Counted from the stretch's first letter, positions 10,301-18,971 are shown. The stretch is 64,000 nt of DNA from Vicinamibacteraceae bacterium (GCA_011525805.1 WYBR01000013.1:1-64000); one strand, 5' to 3'. A program made the numbers and translations. The notes: generated by a model from the letters alone, not told the origin.

Positions 10301-12112
10301 ACCGATGACGCCATCGAGACCGCCAGGAGCGCCATCCCCTTCCAGGATCCGGTTCGACGGGAAGCCGACCGCTGCCTCGGCGAGATCTACCTGGCGCTGA
10401 CGCGCCTGGAGGAAGCGCTGGAATGCTATGAGCAGGCGCTCTCGGGCGGGGCGGACAACCCGGCCCTGAGCATCCAGATGGTCAACCTGCACCTGGTCCT
10501 CTCCAAGCGCGATCAGACCGCCGATCCCGCGAGCGCCGCGCGGCACCGGGACCGGGCGGGCGCCCTCCTCGACGACCTCGAGAAGTCGGCGGGGGTCAGC
10601 CTGGAGACGATGCTGCTGCGCGGCGAACTGCACTTCCAGAGCGGCGACCTCCGCGCCGCCGAGCGCGCCTTCAACGAGGCCGTCGCCGCCTACCCGCAGG
10701 ATCCCCGCTCGTGGAGCGCCCGCGCCCGATTCAACCTCACGCAGATCGCCGACAAGGGCGAGATCGAGCGCGCGCCGCGCGTCCGGGCCGACGTCGATCA
10801 GGCCATGCAGATCAGCCCCGGAAGCGAAGCGCCGCTGCTCATCCTCGCCGACCTCGCACGCTCGCGGCGCAACCCGCAGACCGGCCGGCCCGACCCGGAC
10901 GTCACCACGCTCATCTCGACCTGGCGCCGCATCCTCGAAGTCAATCCGCGCAACGAAGAGGTCCGCAGCAACCTCGTCGAACTTCTCTACTCGCGACGCG
11001 AATACACCCAGGCGCAGGTCCTCATTCAGGAAGCGATCGATCTCGATCCCAAGCGCGGCGCCTGGCACGAAATCCAAGGCGACCTCGAGCGCAACCTCGG
11101 CTCGCCGCCGGAGCGGTATGCCAATCACTACGGCCTGGCGTTCGAGAAGCAGCCCAGCGCCAACCGCCTGCTCAAACTCGGCCGCGCGTGGCTGGCGGTC
11201 AATCCTCCGCGGGCGGCGCAGGTCATCGCCCTCTACCGGCAGTTCGAAAAGGAAGTCGGGGGCCTGCCCTCGCACCGACTGCTCCTGGCCCAGGCGCAGG
11301 CGATCTCGGGCGACGGGGCGGCCGGATCGGCGACGCTGCGCGAAGCGGCGACGATGATCCTCGCCCAGACCGACCCTGCGGCGCGGGACGACCTTCTCCA
11401 GCAGTGGTTCGAGGCCTTGCGCCTCGTCGCGACCGCTGACCGCTTCGCCGCGCTGGCGCGGGAGGCCTTCGGCGAATTCGACGACCCCTGGCCCGAGGCC
11501 CTGCTCGGGCAGGCGCTGGTCGAGGCCGCCGGCGGATCCGGCGCGGCGGACGGCCCCGCCCTGCGCGGCGAAGGAATCAGCCGCATGAACGCCGCGCGCG
11601 ACCGCATCAAGGTCCTGCCCCGAGGCGAGGAGCGGACGATCCGCCTGCAGCGCGAACTGGGATGGAACCTTGCCGGCGCCTGCTACGCCGCCGGCGACTT
11701 CGCCGCCGCCGCCGACGCCTGGCGCTGGGTGCTCGAAGTCGAGCCGGAGCACTTCGCCACCCTCAACAACCTCGCGTACGCCCTGGCCAACGACCTCGAC
11801 CGGCCTGAGGAAGCGCTCGATTACGCGCGACGGGCGTACGAGGCGAGCCCGACGGACCCGACCATGCTCGACACGTATGGGTACGTATTATTCCGCAACG
11901 GTCGCCTGGAGGAAGCGGAACGGACGCTTCGCGACAGCCTGAACCGGGCGGACCAATCGGGCGCGAGGATGCACCTGGGCGAAGTGCTCGCGGCCCGCGG
12001 CAACGTCGAAGAAGCCAGGCGCGAGTTGAATCGCGCGCGCACCCTGGCCGTGCAGCAGAATCAGACCCAGCGCGTTGCGGAGATCGACGAAGTTCTAGGC
12101 CGCCTGCCGTAG
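7370..12112 (+). CDS. giant TPR protein of the exosortase/EPS locus (PrsT-like)
   Basis: 1580 residues. One N-terminal membrane anchor (VIPLLVTLTVVVGAAVAASL) is followed by a very long array of tetratricopeptide repeats with the usual A-rich helix pairs, for example at the C-terminus NNLAYALANDLDRPEEALDY. There is no catalytic motif. Exosortase EPS clusters commonly carry a large TPR protein (PrsT), thought to act as an envelope scaffold for polymer export; the role here is inferred from position. The ATG at 7370 has AAAGG about six bases upstream and follows the exosortase by 68 bp. At this length it is longer than most relatives. It could equally be an assembly factor for another envelope complex. 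Confidence 0.85.
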   Translation: MAARVNKKVVIPLLVTLTVVVGAAVAASLFFGRTSEYYKTKGDTAAAAEDWTRAEEFYSKAVFKDQGNLALLDLWRDSIARIVPEDAIEARDLYTKWSSILKRKTEIRPFEPQFHVDWLTHVLSVSLPEPSSADAAFLMAETENMVRSRPSGDSNPLWDRAHRFRGIAGAYRMREAGLESRLRDEARADLQQAVATDPTDSLAVDALIRWHLYDASDLAGRSKSREALARAEEARSFAQAHLAKHPDDVLIAHALAETHLATATYERDLPDVSTDAMVEYRRALARAEELALASESIEWWKARRLANDLLWVAEDRAAGVARAAELIEHALKGEPDHPQLRFERARFLAMAGRRDEAMKSYQELIDSPNLPVSLKSVQLFATRPLAALAQFEMDVDQWTRAGRGDGEPVEQARARARARLDLYRSLVSDADENLHYVEGRFALADRRPAEAASRLNQFLTMVGRRPIPTSQRLAALLDLASALEQTNQPGSAFEYLEQAAALTGFAHPPILESLIALDLAGQNLERAERNLARLEEVAPGSAAAGDLRRRLDLARGQTDAATVDDPVMAAILRARDLAVEGRIDQARAALLDARGSAPESLGLLYELARLEHLQDRKSEALRYADEALALLDAGKGAVPEAAETARQQWRLLRALLNDEDLQPILEEIVDSRPGLSPIESHLEKWRLFNAHGLNAPATAHLDAARSIDARHPAVLEHDFLAALASNDLEAARRFTQAATEANADLASGLTFRGRLELHTGKTTAAIATLIQAANLKPYDSAPWRLLGVAHLSAGNLPAAAEAFEKSLQREPTNVLTLRELAKLQFRRGDLNGALASIRKARALAPSDQNIHEAWLDLEGRHGDRPRAIQIRERQHALAAGGALNPAQLDNALNLVDLYELDGDFAKADALLSSLNPTEAAQRLRVATARADWHLKQEQIDAGRDALLAFTRTDPPPANDLMTAALIALTQYFIDASRTDDAIETARSAIPFQDPVRREADRCLGEIYLALTRLEEALECYEQALSGGADNPALSIQMVNLHLVLSKRDQTADPASAARHRDRAGALLDDLEKSAGVSLETMLLRGELHFQSGDLRAAERAFNEAVAAYPQDPRSWSARARFNLTQIADKGEIERAPRVRADVDQAMQISPGSEAPLLILADLARSRRNPQTGRPDPDVTTLISTWRRILEVNPRNEEVRSNLVELLYSRREYTQAQVLIQEAIDLDPKRGAWHEIQGDLERNLGSPPERYANHYGLAFEKQPSANRLLKLGRAWLAVNPPRAAQVIALYRQFEKEVGGLPSHRLLLAQAQAISGDGAAGSATLREAATMILAQTDPAARDDLLQQWFEALRLVATADRFAALAREAFGEFDDPWPEALLGQALVEAAGGSGAADGPALRGEGISRMNAARDRIKVLPRGEERTIRLQRELGWNLAGACYAAGDFAAAADAWRWVLEVEPEHFATLNNLAYALANDLDRPEEALDYARRAYEASPTDPTMLDTYGYVLFRNGRLEEAERTLRDSLNRADQSGARMHLGEVLAARGNVEEARRELNRARTLAVQQNQTQRVAEIDEVLGRLP

Positions 12113-12175
12113 CGGGCGCGGCCGGCGGCGCGAGGCACACGCGTGGCGCGCCGCCGCAGAGAAGGGATGAATCCC

Positions 12176-14401
12176 ATGACGACGATGCAGACGGCCAGTG
12201 CGACGGGTTCCGCGCCTCGAACCGGAGGCCCGCCGCGCCCGCCTCGCCCCGGCGCGGCGCCGCCGCGCCCGGCCGCCCCCGCCACCGCGGTCGATCCCGT
12301 GCGCGTCATCCGCCAGTACTTCTGGTGGATCGCGCTGAGCGTGGTGGTCGGCGCGTTTCTCGGCGCCGTCGCGCACTTCATCTTCGCCTGGACCTCTCCC
12401 GTCTACAGCGCCTCGACCTACTGGGAAGTCAACGTGCCCAAGCGCGAGGAAGGCTCGGTCGGCGAGTCCGCCAACCTCACCGGCGAGCAGATGGACCGCT
12501 CGATCGCCACCGCCGCCGCGATCATGACCGGCACGAACGTGCTCCGCCCTGCGATTACCTCCCCCGAGGTGCGCCAGACGGAGTGGATCCGGCGCTTCAT
12601 GGACTCGTCGCAGAACATCCAGATCGACAACGCGCTCGCCGACCTCCAGGACCGCTTGCGCACCTCCTACGGCAACTCGCTGCTCATCCAGTTGCGAATC
12701 ACCGGCGGCAACAAGGAAGACCTCGTCAAGATCCTCACCGCCATCAACGCCGAGTATCTCCGCGAACTCAACCTCCGCAAGCAGAACGAACTCTACGACG
12801 TCGAAGGCAGTTTCACCACCGAGAAGGAGAAACTGCGCACGACGATCCAGACGCTCACGACCGAAATCGCCACGCGCATCGAGAAGGACAAGATCAACCT
12901 CGACGTTTCGAGGTCCGACCAGGCGATGGCCCTCGGGCTGATCCGCGAGTCGATCAATCAGCGCACGGCCGAACTGAGCATGGTCCTCGCGTCGCTGACG
13001 GCGGCGGAGCAGCGCCTCAACGAGCCGACGCTCGCCTTCAACGACGCCGAACGCGCTGCGGCGCGCCTTGACCCCGGCATCATCCGACTCGAAAGCGAGG
13101 TCGTCCAGTTGCGCACCGAACTGCGCAACTCGCTCCAGCGCTTCGGCAGCGAGCACCTCAGCATCAAGCGCCTCCAGGAGCGCCTCAGCGCGACCGAGGC
13201 GGAACTCGAAACCGAACTCGACTCCGTCATGCGCCGCAACTTCCTCTCCCAGGTCGAGTCCTCGCGCAACGCCGCCCGCAGCCTCCAGCAGATCCTCGCC
13301 CAACTCGAGCAGGACCGACTGGCGGCCGACGCCCGGCACAACGACCTCCTCAAGGCCGTCGAGTGGGTCAACGCCAAGAAGGCCGAACTCGCCGCGACGC
13401 AGGAACAACTCGTCAACCTCGAAGCCGTCATCCGCCAGGCCGTCATGGTCGCCGGAATGGAGCGCACCCTCCAGGCCCGGCTCGCCCAACGGCCCGAGGC
13501 GGACGCCCGGCCCGTCTTCCCCAATCTTCTCTACATGATCCCCCTCGGCGTGCTGCTCGTCGGCGGGCTCACCACCTCGGGGCTGTTCCTGCGCGAACTG
13601 ACCGACCGGCGCGTCCGCGGCCCGGGCTGCGTCGCCATGCTCCCGCACGGCAAGGTCCTCGGACTCGTCCCCCACCGCGAGGAAGACCGCCTTCCTCCAA
13701 GCCGCGCCGAACTCGCGGTCGTGGACGCCGGCCGCTCCGTGATCGCCGAGAGCATCCGCCACCTCTTCGCGCCGCTGAGTCGGCGCATGAACGAAGGGGG
13801 CCTGCACAGCGTTCTGGTCATCGGCGGGCAGGCGGGCTCGGGCGCCACCACCGTCCTCTCCAACCTCGCCGCGTCCTTCGCGGGCAGCGAGCGATCGGTG
13901 CTGGTGATCGACGGGAACTTCCGCCGGCCGCGGCTGGCGGAGGTCTTCGCGGTGGCGGAAGGGCCGGGACTGGGCGATGTGCTCAGCGGGGCCGCGACCT
14001 TCGACCAGGGCGTGCAGGACTGCCGCGTCGAGAAGGTGTCGGTGATGACGGCGGGAAGCGACGGCAACCGCTCCGTCGATCTCCTCACCACGCCGCGCCT
14101 CAGCCGCGTCCTCGCCGAGGCGGGGCAGAAGTTCGACGTTGTCCTCGTCGATGCGCCGGCGGCGGTCGTCGCGGGCGACTGGCAGGTGCTCGCGAACCAC
14201 GTCGATGCGACGATCCTCGTCGTACGGGCCATGCAGGAGGAGCGCGGACTGGTGTCGCGCCTCATCGGGCAGTTGCGCGAGGCCAGGCCGGAACACCTCG
14301 GCGTGGTCGTCAACGCCGTGCGCAGCAACGCCGGAGGGTACATGAAGCGCAACCTGCGGCAGATGGAAGACTATCAGAAGGCCACCCGTCGCGCGCGCTG
14401 A
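12176..14401 (+). CDS. Wzz/BY-kinase-like polysaccharide co-polymerase with altered P-loop
   Basis: 741 residues. A Pro-rich cytoplasmic N-terminus is followed by a transmembrane helix (WWIALSVVVGAFLGAVAHF), a Wzz chain-length domain, a long coiled coil (about residues 180-430), a second membrane helix and a C-terminal BY-kinase-like ATPase domain. The nucleotide motifs deviate. Walker A reads GQAGSGATT, with Ala557 where the lysine should be. Walker A' reads VIDGNFRRP, with Asn581 in place of the second Asp. Walker B is FDVVLVDAP with Asp659. The C-terminal tail has only two tyrosines (GGYMK, EDYQK) instead of a cluster. It probably regulates chain length or export, possibly without kinase activity. 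The start at 12176 has AAGGG nine bases upstream. Confidence 0.88.
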   Translation: MTTMQTASATGSAPRTGGPPRPPRPGAAPPRPAAPATAVDPVRVIRQYFWWIALSVVVGAFLGAVAHFIFAWTSPVYSASTYWEVNVPKREEGSVGESANLTGEQMDRSIATAAAIMTGTNVLRPAITSPEVRQTEWIRRFMDSSQNIQIDNALADLQDRLRTSYGNSLLIQLRITGGNKEDLVKILTAINAEYLRELNLRKQNELYDVEGSFTTEKEKLRTTIQTLTTEIATRIEKDKINLDVSRSDQAMALGLIRESINQRTAELSMVLASLTAAEQRLNEPTLAFNDAERAAARLDPGIIRLESEVVQLRTELRNSLQRFGSEHLSIKRLQERLSATEAELETELDSVMRRNFLSQVESSRNAARSLQQILAQLEQDRLAADARHNDLLKAVEWVNAKKAELAATQEQLVNLEAVIRQAVMVAGMERTLQARLAQRPEADARPVFPNLLYMIPLGVLLVGGLTTSGLFLRELTDRRVRGPGCVAMLPHGKVLGLVPHREEDRLPPSRAELAVVDAGRSVIAESIRHLFAPLSRRMNEGGLHSVLVIGGQAGSGATTVLSNLAASFAGSERSVLVIDGNFRRPRLAEVFAVAEGPGLGDVLSGAATFDQGVQDCRVEKVSVMTAGSDGNRSVDLLTTPRLSRVLAEAGQKFDVVLVDAPAAVVAGDWQVLANHVDATILVVRAMQEERGLVSRLIGQLREARPEHLGVVVNAVRSNAGGYMKRNLRQMEDYQKATRRAR

Positions 14402-14444
14402 GGCGCCGCGGGCCAGGAGCGATCAGGTCAGGCGGCAGGTCAGC

Positions 14445-15515
14445 GTGAGCGAGTTCGCCCCATCCAATTCGTCGGCCCGGGTCGAGAACCGCTCGCGCCC
14501 CCGCCGCGCGCTCATCACCGGCGGGGCCGGCTTCATCGGCTCGCACCTCGCCGAGTCGATCATCGCCTCGGGCGGCAGCATCGTCGCGATCGATGATCTC
14601 TCGACGGGCGACCGCAGCAACGCTTCCCACCTGCCGGCCGACCGCTTTCGCCTCATTAAGGCGACCGTCGCCGAGGGACTGGCGGCGCTCGGCGACGACG
14701 AGCGATTCGATGAGATCTACCACCTCGCGGCCGGCGTGGGCGTCGATCTCGTTCTCGAGCGCCCGACCGAGGTGATCGAGGGGAGCCTTCGCAACGCCTC
14801 GGCGGTGCTCGATGCCGCGCGGCGCTGGCGCTGCCCCGTGCTGCTCGCCTCGTCGAGCGAGGTCTACGGCAAGTCGGAGCGCGTCCCCTTCCGCGAGGAG
14901 GATGACGTCGTCTACGGCCCGACGACGATGACGCGCTGGTCCTACGCCTACGCGAAAGGGATGGATGAGTTTGTCGCCCTGAATCACCACCAGCGGCACG
15001 GGACCCGGGCCGTCATCGCCCGCTTCTTCAACACGGTCGGGCCGCGCCAGTCCGGAGAGTGGGGCATGGTGCTCCCGCGCTTCGTCTCCGCCGCACTGCG
15101 GGGCGAGCCGCTGCGGGTGTTCGGTGACGGGCGCCAGCAGCGGTGCTTCTGCGACGTGCGCGACGTGGCGCGGATCCTGCCCGTGCTCCTTCGCCGGCCG
15201 GAGAGCGCCGGCGGCGTGTACAACGTCGGGGGCGACCGGCTCATCAGCGTCCGCGAACTGGCGCAGCGCGTCTGCGCCGTGCTCGGCAGCGTGAGCCGGA
15301 TCGAACTGGTCCCCTACGAACGGGCGTATGCGCCGGGGTTTGAGGACGTGGCCGTCCGGCAGCCCGACTTGACGCGCCTTCGGACCGCGACCGGCTTTGA
15401 GCCGACGATATCACTGGACCAGACGATCCGCGACCTGGCGTCGTGGATGCGCCAGTCCGGGGCGGCGCCGCAGGCCGGCGGACCGGTCGCGCGGGCGGCC
15501 GGAGGCGGGAACTGA
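14445..15515 (+). CDS. NAD-dependent sugar epimerase/dehydratase
   Basis: 356 residues, extended SDR fold. The NAD-binding motif GGAGFIGSHLAES lies near residue 26, the catalytic Ser region is SSSEVYGKSE, and the Tyr-Lys pair is in SYAYAKGMDE. The motif RFFNTVGPRQ is typical of UDP-glucose/GlcNAc 4-epimerases and UDP-glucuronate decarboxylases, so it makes a nucleotide sugar for the EPS built by this locus; the exact sugar cannot be told from sequence. The start is GTG. The stop is one base before the ATG of the WecA-type gene, indicating translational coupling. Confidence 0.88.
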   Translation: MSEFAPSNSSARVENRSRPRRALITGGAGFIGSHLAESIIASGGSIVAIDDLSTGDRSNASHLPADRFRLIKATVAEGLAALGDDERFDEIYHLAAGVGVDLVLERPTEVIEGSLRNASAVLDAARRWRCPVLLASSSEVYGKSERVPFREEDDVVYGPTTMTRWSYAYAKGMDEFVALNHHQRHGTRAVIARFFNTVGPRQSGEWGMVLPRFVSAALRGEPLRVFGDGRQQRCFCDVRDVARILPVLLRRPESAGGVYNVGGDRLISVRELAQRVCAVLGSVSRIELVPYERAYAPGFEDVAVRQPDLTRLRTATGFEPTISLDQTIRDLASWMRQSGAAPQAGGPVARAAGGGN

Positions 15516-15516
15516 C

Positions 15517-16959
15517 ATGGTCGACGCATTGGCGCAAGTTGTCGATCGCATGCCCGACCGTTTCCTCGGAGGCGACGGCGGGGCCGCGGACCTCCTCGGC
15601 GGCGCGGGTTCGCTCTTCGACGGCGCCGCGAGCGCCGACCAGGCGATGCTCACGGTCCACTCGGTCATCAACGACTATCTCGTCGTGCTCATGGCCTCGT
15701 TCCTCGTCACGCTGCTCATCACGCCGCTGGTGCGCCGACTGGCGCTGCGGGCGCAGGTCGTCGACTGGCCCGATCAGGGGCGCAAGTCGCACCGCGAGCC
15801 GGTGGCGTACCTCGGCGGCGTCGCCGTCTTCGTCGGACTCATCGCCGGCATTCTGACGAGTTACCTGACGTCGGCGTACGAGCCCGCGCTCGCGACGGTG
15901 CCGCTCAACATCATCATCGCCATGGCGATCATCATGTTCAGCGGCCTGTTCGACGACATCTTCCACTGGGATCCGAATCTCAAGATCGGCCTGCAGTTCG
16001 CCGCCGCCGCCGTCCTCGCCCTCGACGAGCAGATCGGCGGGCGCGTCGCCGCCGGCCTGCTCCACCCCCTCGAGGACTTCATCCAGACGGCCGGCGGCAA
16101 CGCCGACTTCACTCTCACCGCCGTCGACATCCTCCCCGGCGCCGCCTCCCTGCAGATCAACGTCGTCTACTGGGTCGGAGCCCTCATCATCGGCGTCTTC
16201 GTCCTCGGCGGATGCAACTCGGCGAATCTCATCGACGGGCTGGACGGCCTGCTCACCGGCTCCATCGCCATCATGTCCGCGGCGCTGCTCATCATCACTC
16301 TCGTCGTCGCGGCGATGTTTCCGCGCATGGCCGGGGACCTCACGGGCACGCGCGTCGTGCTGTGCTTTGCGCTGCTCGGCGCCTCGCTCGGGTTCCTGCC
16401 GCACAACTTCAGGCCCGCGAGCATCTTCCTCGGCGACGCCGGGTCGCTGCTCATGGGCTTCACCGTCATCGTCATCATTCTCCTCCTCGGCGAGACGGGC
16501 TTCACGCACCTGCTCTTCGCGGGGCTGATCGTCTACGGCCTGCCGATCCTCGACACCACGCTGGCGATCATCCGCCGCCGCCTCAACCGCATGCCCATCT
16601 CGGCGCCCGATGACAACCACCTGCACCACATGCTCCGCCGGACGCGCCTCGGAACGGTCGGCGCGGTCTTCGTGCTTTACGGCGTGAATCTCGTCTTCGC
16701 CGGCGTGGCGCTGCTCCTCGTGCTCCTTCGCGCGCGGGTGGTGTACGCGCTGGTGGTGATCCTCGCGGGCTTCATCGTCGTGATCGGCGTGAAGGCGGCG
16801 CGGCGCAAGCAACAGGCGGCGGAAGTGAGCAGCCTGGCCGCCCGCAAGCCCCACCGCGCCGTCGGACCACGCCCGGCCGCCGCCAAGCCGCGCCCGCCAG
16901 CCGCCCCGCCGGCCCGCCCCGCTCCCGTGAGCGATGTTCCCGCCTCCCCATCTCTTTGA
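15517..16959 (+). CDS. WecA/MraY-family undecaprenyl-phosphate sugar-1-phosphate transferase
   Basis: 480 residues, polytopic. The family motifs are present: the paired Asp in GLFDDIFHWD, NSANLIDGLDGL, IFLGDAGSLLMGF, and the C-terminal His motif DDNHLHHMLRR. The enzyme moves a sugar-1-phosphate from a UDP-sugar to undecaprenyl phosphate at the inner membrane, which starts a lipid-linked glycan. Beside an exosortase, a Wzz-like protein and a sugar epimerase it is the likely priming transferase of the EPS. It carries an N-terminal extension of about 40 residues before the first helix and a basic, Pro-rich C-terminal tail. Its stop overlaps the start of the next small ORF. Confidence 0.92.
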   Translation: MVDALAQVVDRMPDRFLGGDGGAADLLGGAGSLFDGAASADQAMLTVHSVINDYLVVLMASFLVTLLITPLVRRLALRAQVVDWPDQGRKSHREPVAYLGGVAVFVGLIAGILTSYLTSAYEPALATVPLNIIIAMAIIMFSGLFDDIFHWDPNLKIGLQFAAAAVLALDEQIGGRVAAGLLHPLEDFIQTAGGNADFTLTAVDILPGAASLQINVVYWVGALIIGVFVLGGCNSANLIDGLDGLLTGSIAIMSAALLIITLVVAAMFPRMAGDLTGTRVVLCFALLGASLGFLPHNFRPASIFLGDAGSLLMGFTVIVIILLLGETGFTHLLFAGLIVYGLPILDTTLAIIRRRLNRMPISAPDDNHLHHMLRRTRLGTVGAVFVLYGVNLVFAGVALLLVLLRARVVYALVVILAGFIVVIGVKAARRKQQAAEVSSLAARKPHRAVGPRPAAAKPRPPAAPPARPAPVSDVPASPSL

Positions 16960-17251
16960 CGGCGGCCGCAGCGCCAAGCCTCAAGTGCCGCCCCCGGAGC
17001 GTCGATGCTGGCGGAGGATGCTCGCGCACCTGCCCAACTTCATCCTCCCCGTGCTCATCGGCGTCGTCGTCCTCACCGCGACGCAGATCCTTCGCGTGCT
17101 TGGGACGTGGAAGGCCGAGGCCACCGGCCTGCATCAGTTGAAAGTCGAGACGCACACGCTGCGACTTCGGCTCAAGCAGCAGTCGGCCGAGCGCATCTAC
17201 GCCGAAGAGCAGCATCGCGCCAAGTTCACGACCACCCTGCTCGCCGCGTGA
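16934..17251 (+). CDS. small membrane protein with coiled-coil tail
   Basis: Up to 105 residues: one membrane helix (FILPVLIGVVVLTATQIL), then a charged helical tail (LHQLKVETHTLRLRLKQQSA). The frame overlaps the preceding transferase gene by 26 bases. An alternative ATG at 17018 is immediately preceded by GGAGG, which is too close for a normal ribosome site. The layout resembles division- or complex-stabilising small proteins, but no family was recognised. It closes the EPS gene run and is convergent with the M20 peptidase. Confidence 0.5.
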   Translation: MFPPPHLFDGGRSAKPQVPPPERRCWRRMLAHLPNFILPVLIGVVVLTATQILRVLGTWKAEATGLHQLKVETHTLRLRLKQQSAERIYAEEQHRAKFTTTLLAA

Positions 17252-17262
17252 ATCGCCCTCGC

Positions 17263-18765
17263 TCAGCCGCCCAGCGACGCCAGGCGTCCGAGCAGCGACG
17301 CGTGCGATCGCTGCCCCGCGCGGAAGCACTTCAACTCGAACTTTTCGTTGGGCGAGTGAACGCGATCGTCGCTCAGGCCGAAGCCGATGAGCAGCGTCTC
17401 AAGCCCAAGGTTGCTCTTGAAGCCCTCGACGATGGGTATCGAGCCGCCCGAGCGGATGAGCACCGCGTCGCGCCCCATCGCCTCCTTGAGCGCGGCGCGA
17501 GCGGCCGACATGGCCGGATGATCGATCGGCGTGAGGCACGGCCGGCCGGAGCCGTGGTCGATGATCTCCACGCGGCATCCCGGCGCGAGTTGGGCGTTGA
17601 TCCACCGGCGGAAGGCCTCGACGACCCTGCGGGGATCCTGGTCGGGGACGAGTCGGAAACTCACCTTGGCCGAGGCGGAAGAGGGGATGACGGTCTTGGC
17701 CCCCTGCCCCTGGTAGCCGCCCTTGATTCCGTTGACATCACACGTCGGCCGCGCCCACTGACGTTCGAGCAGGCTGTAGCCCTTCTCACCGTAGCCCTGC
17801 GCCAGCCCCGCCTCGGAGAGGAACGCCTTCTCGTCGAAGTCCAGCGCCGCCCATTCCGCCCGCTCGCCGGCGGTGAGGGGTCGCACGTCGTCGTAGAAGC
17901 CGGGGATGGCAATGCGGCGGTCGGCATCGTGAATCGTCGCGAGAATCCGCGCCAGTTCGTTGATCGGGTTGGGCACGCACCCGCCGTAGAGGCCCGAATG
18001 CAGGTCCCGGCTCGGCCCGTGCAGGATGACTTCGAGGTACACGAGGCCGCGCAGGGCGTAGGTGATGGCGGGCGTGTCGATGTCCCACATTCCCGTGTCG
18101 CTGACGACGGCGAAGTCGCAGGGCGAACCGGGGGCGGCGGCGCCGACGATCTCCTCCTTGGCGTCCTTGAGGAACTGGTGCATGTTGACGCTGCCGCACT
18201 CTTCTTCGCCCTCGATGACGCAGGTGATGTCGCAGGGGATAGAGCCGGCGGCGTCGCGCCACGCGCGGCACGCCTCGACGAAGGTCATCACCTGCCCCTT
18301 GTCATCGACCGCGCCGCGCGCGATGAGGCGCCGGCCGTGCGGCCCATCGACGATCGCCGGCTCGAAAGGCGGCGAGTCCCACAGGTCGAGCGGATCGGGC
18401 GGCTGCACGTCGTAGTGGCCGTAGAAGAGCAGGTGCGGCACGCGCGCCTCGCCGCGTCCCCGCAGCGAGCCGCCGCGTCCCCGCAGCGAGCCGCCGCGTC
18501 CCCGCAGCGAGCCGCCGCGTCCCCGCGGCGTGGCGTGGCGCGCCAGCACCACCGGATGCCCCTTCGTCTCGCGCAACTCCGCCGTGAAGCCGATCGACGC
18601 CAGGTCATCCGCGAGCCACTGCGCCGCCCGCCGGCACTCCGCCTTGAACGCGGGATCCGTGCTCACGCTCGGGATGCGCAGCCACTCGACGAGGCGATTC
18701 ACCGACTGGTCGAAGTTCCTCTCAAGATGTTCCAGAACGGCTGAGGCGCTCACCATCTCCTCCAT
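17263..18765 (-). CDS. M20-family metallopeptidase (dipeptidase)
   Basis: 500 residues. The zinc and catalytic residues of M20 are in place: the His/Asp of GHYDVQP, the Asp of GAVDDKGQ, the Glu pair of EGEEECGS, and Asp in SDTGMWD. It likely hydrolyses dipeptides or acylated amino acids in the cytoplasm. The unusual feature is a run of three to four GRGGSLR repeats at about residues 80-105, just before LLFYGHYDVQP. This is encoded by a 21-bp tandem repeat and sits where relatives have a short loop. Two start ATGs lie at 18765 and 18756, with GGAGG between them; neither has ideal spacing. It is convergent with the EPS cluster. Confidence 0.92.
   Translation of the reverse strand: MEEMVSASAVLEHLERNFDQSVNRLVEWLRIPSVSTDPAFKAECRRAAQWLADDLASIGFTAELRETKGHPVVLARHATPRGRGGSLRGRGGSLRGRGGSLRGRGEARVPHLLFYGHYDVQPPDPLDLWDSPPFEPAIVDGPHGRRLIARGAVDDKGQVMTFVEACRAWRDAAGSIPCDITCVIEGEEECGSVNMHQFLKDAKEEIVGAAAPGSPCDFAVVSDTGMWDIDTPAITYALRGLVYLEVILHGPSRDLHSGLYGGCVPNPINELARILATIHDADRRIAIPGFYDDVRPLTAGERAEWAALDFDEKAFLSEAGLAQGYGEKGYSLLERQWARPTCDVNGIKGGYQGQGAKTVIPSSASAKVSFRLVPDQDPRRVVEAFRRWINAQLAPGCRVEIIDHGSGRPCLTPIDHPAMSAARAALKEAMGRDAVLIRSGGSIPIVEGFKSNLGLETLLIGFGLSDDRVHSPNEKFELKCFRAGQRSHASLLGRLASLGG
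18452..18527. repeat. 21-bp in-frame minisatellite
   Basis: Between three and four near-identical copies of a 21-bp unit built around CGCGTCCCCGCAGCGAGC. Because 21 is a multiple of three, copy-number change keeps the M20 peptidase frame open and adds or removes GRGGSLR heptads. The copies differ only at the array edge, which suggests recent expansion. Confidence 0.9.
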
Positions 18766-18961
18766 GTTCGAGTCGCTTCACGATAGGCCCGGCAGGCGAA
18801 GGGCAGGGCGGCTTCGGCGGTGCGCCACAGGGCCTCCACCCGGCGGGCGGACCATCGTCGTGCATCAGCCCGATGAGTCGCTCAACATCATCGACCTGCT
18901 TCTGATCACCGACCTTGAAATCAAGCCCAAAGGCCGGCGCCGCCGCTCCAAGGGCGCGTAG
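18764..18961 (+). CDS. possible short ORF, unknown
   Basis: Up to 65 residues. The second half (from a GTG at 18860) has strong third-position GC and a plausible peptide (ESLNIIDLLLITDLEIKPKG), while the first half looks like GC noise. It fills the gap between the M20 start and the GT4 stop. The opposite strand reads almost as well, so it may be nothing. Confidence 0.22.
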   Translation: MFESLHDRPGRRRAGRLRRCATGPPPGGRTIVVHQPDESLNIIDLLLITDLEIKPKGRRRRSKGA

Positions 18962-18971
18962 TCCGGCCGGA

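Noticed and set aside
8039-11752. 1237-residue open frame antisense to the TPR gene
   Set aside because: Same GC shadow effect; the TPR pattern on the plus strand is unmistakable.
12095-14296. 733-residue open frame antisense to the Wzz-like gene
   Set aside because: Shadow frame with no recognisable fold.
18452-18527. CRISPR array
   Set aside because: The units are directly adjacent with no spacers and lie in a coding frame.
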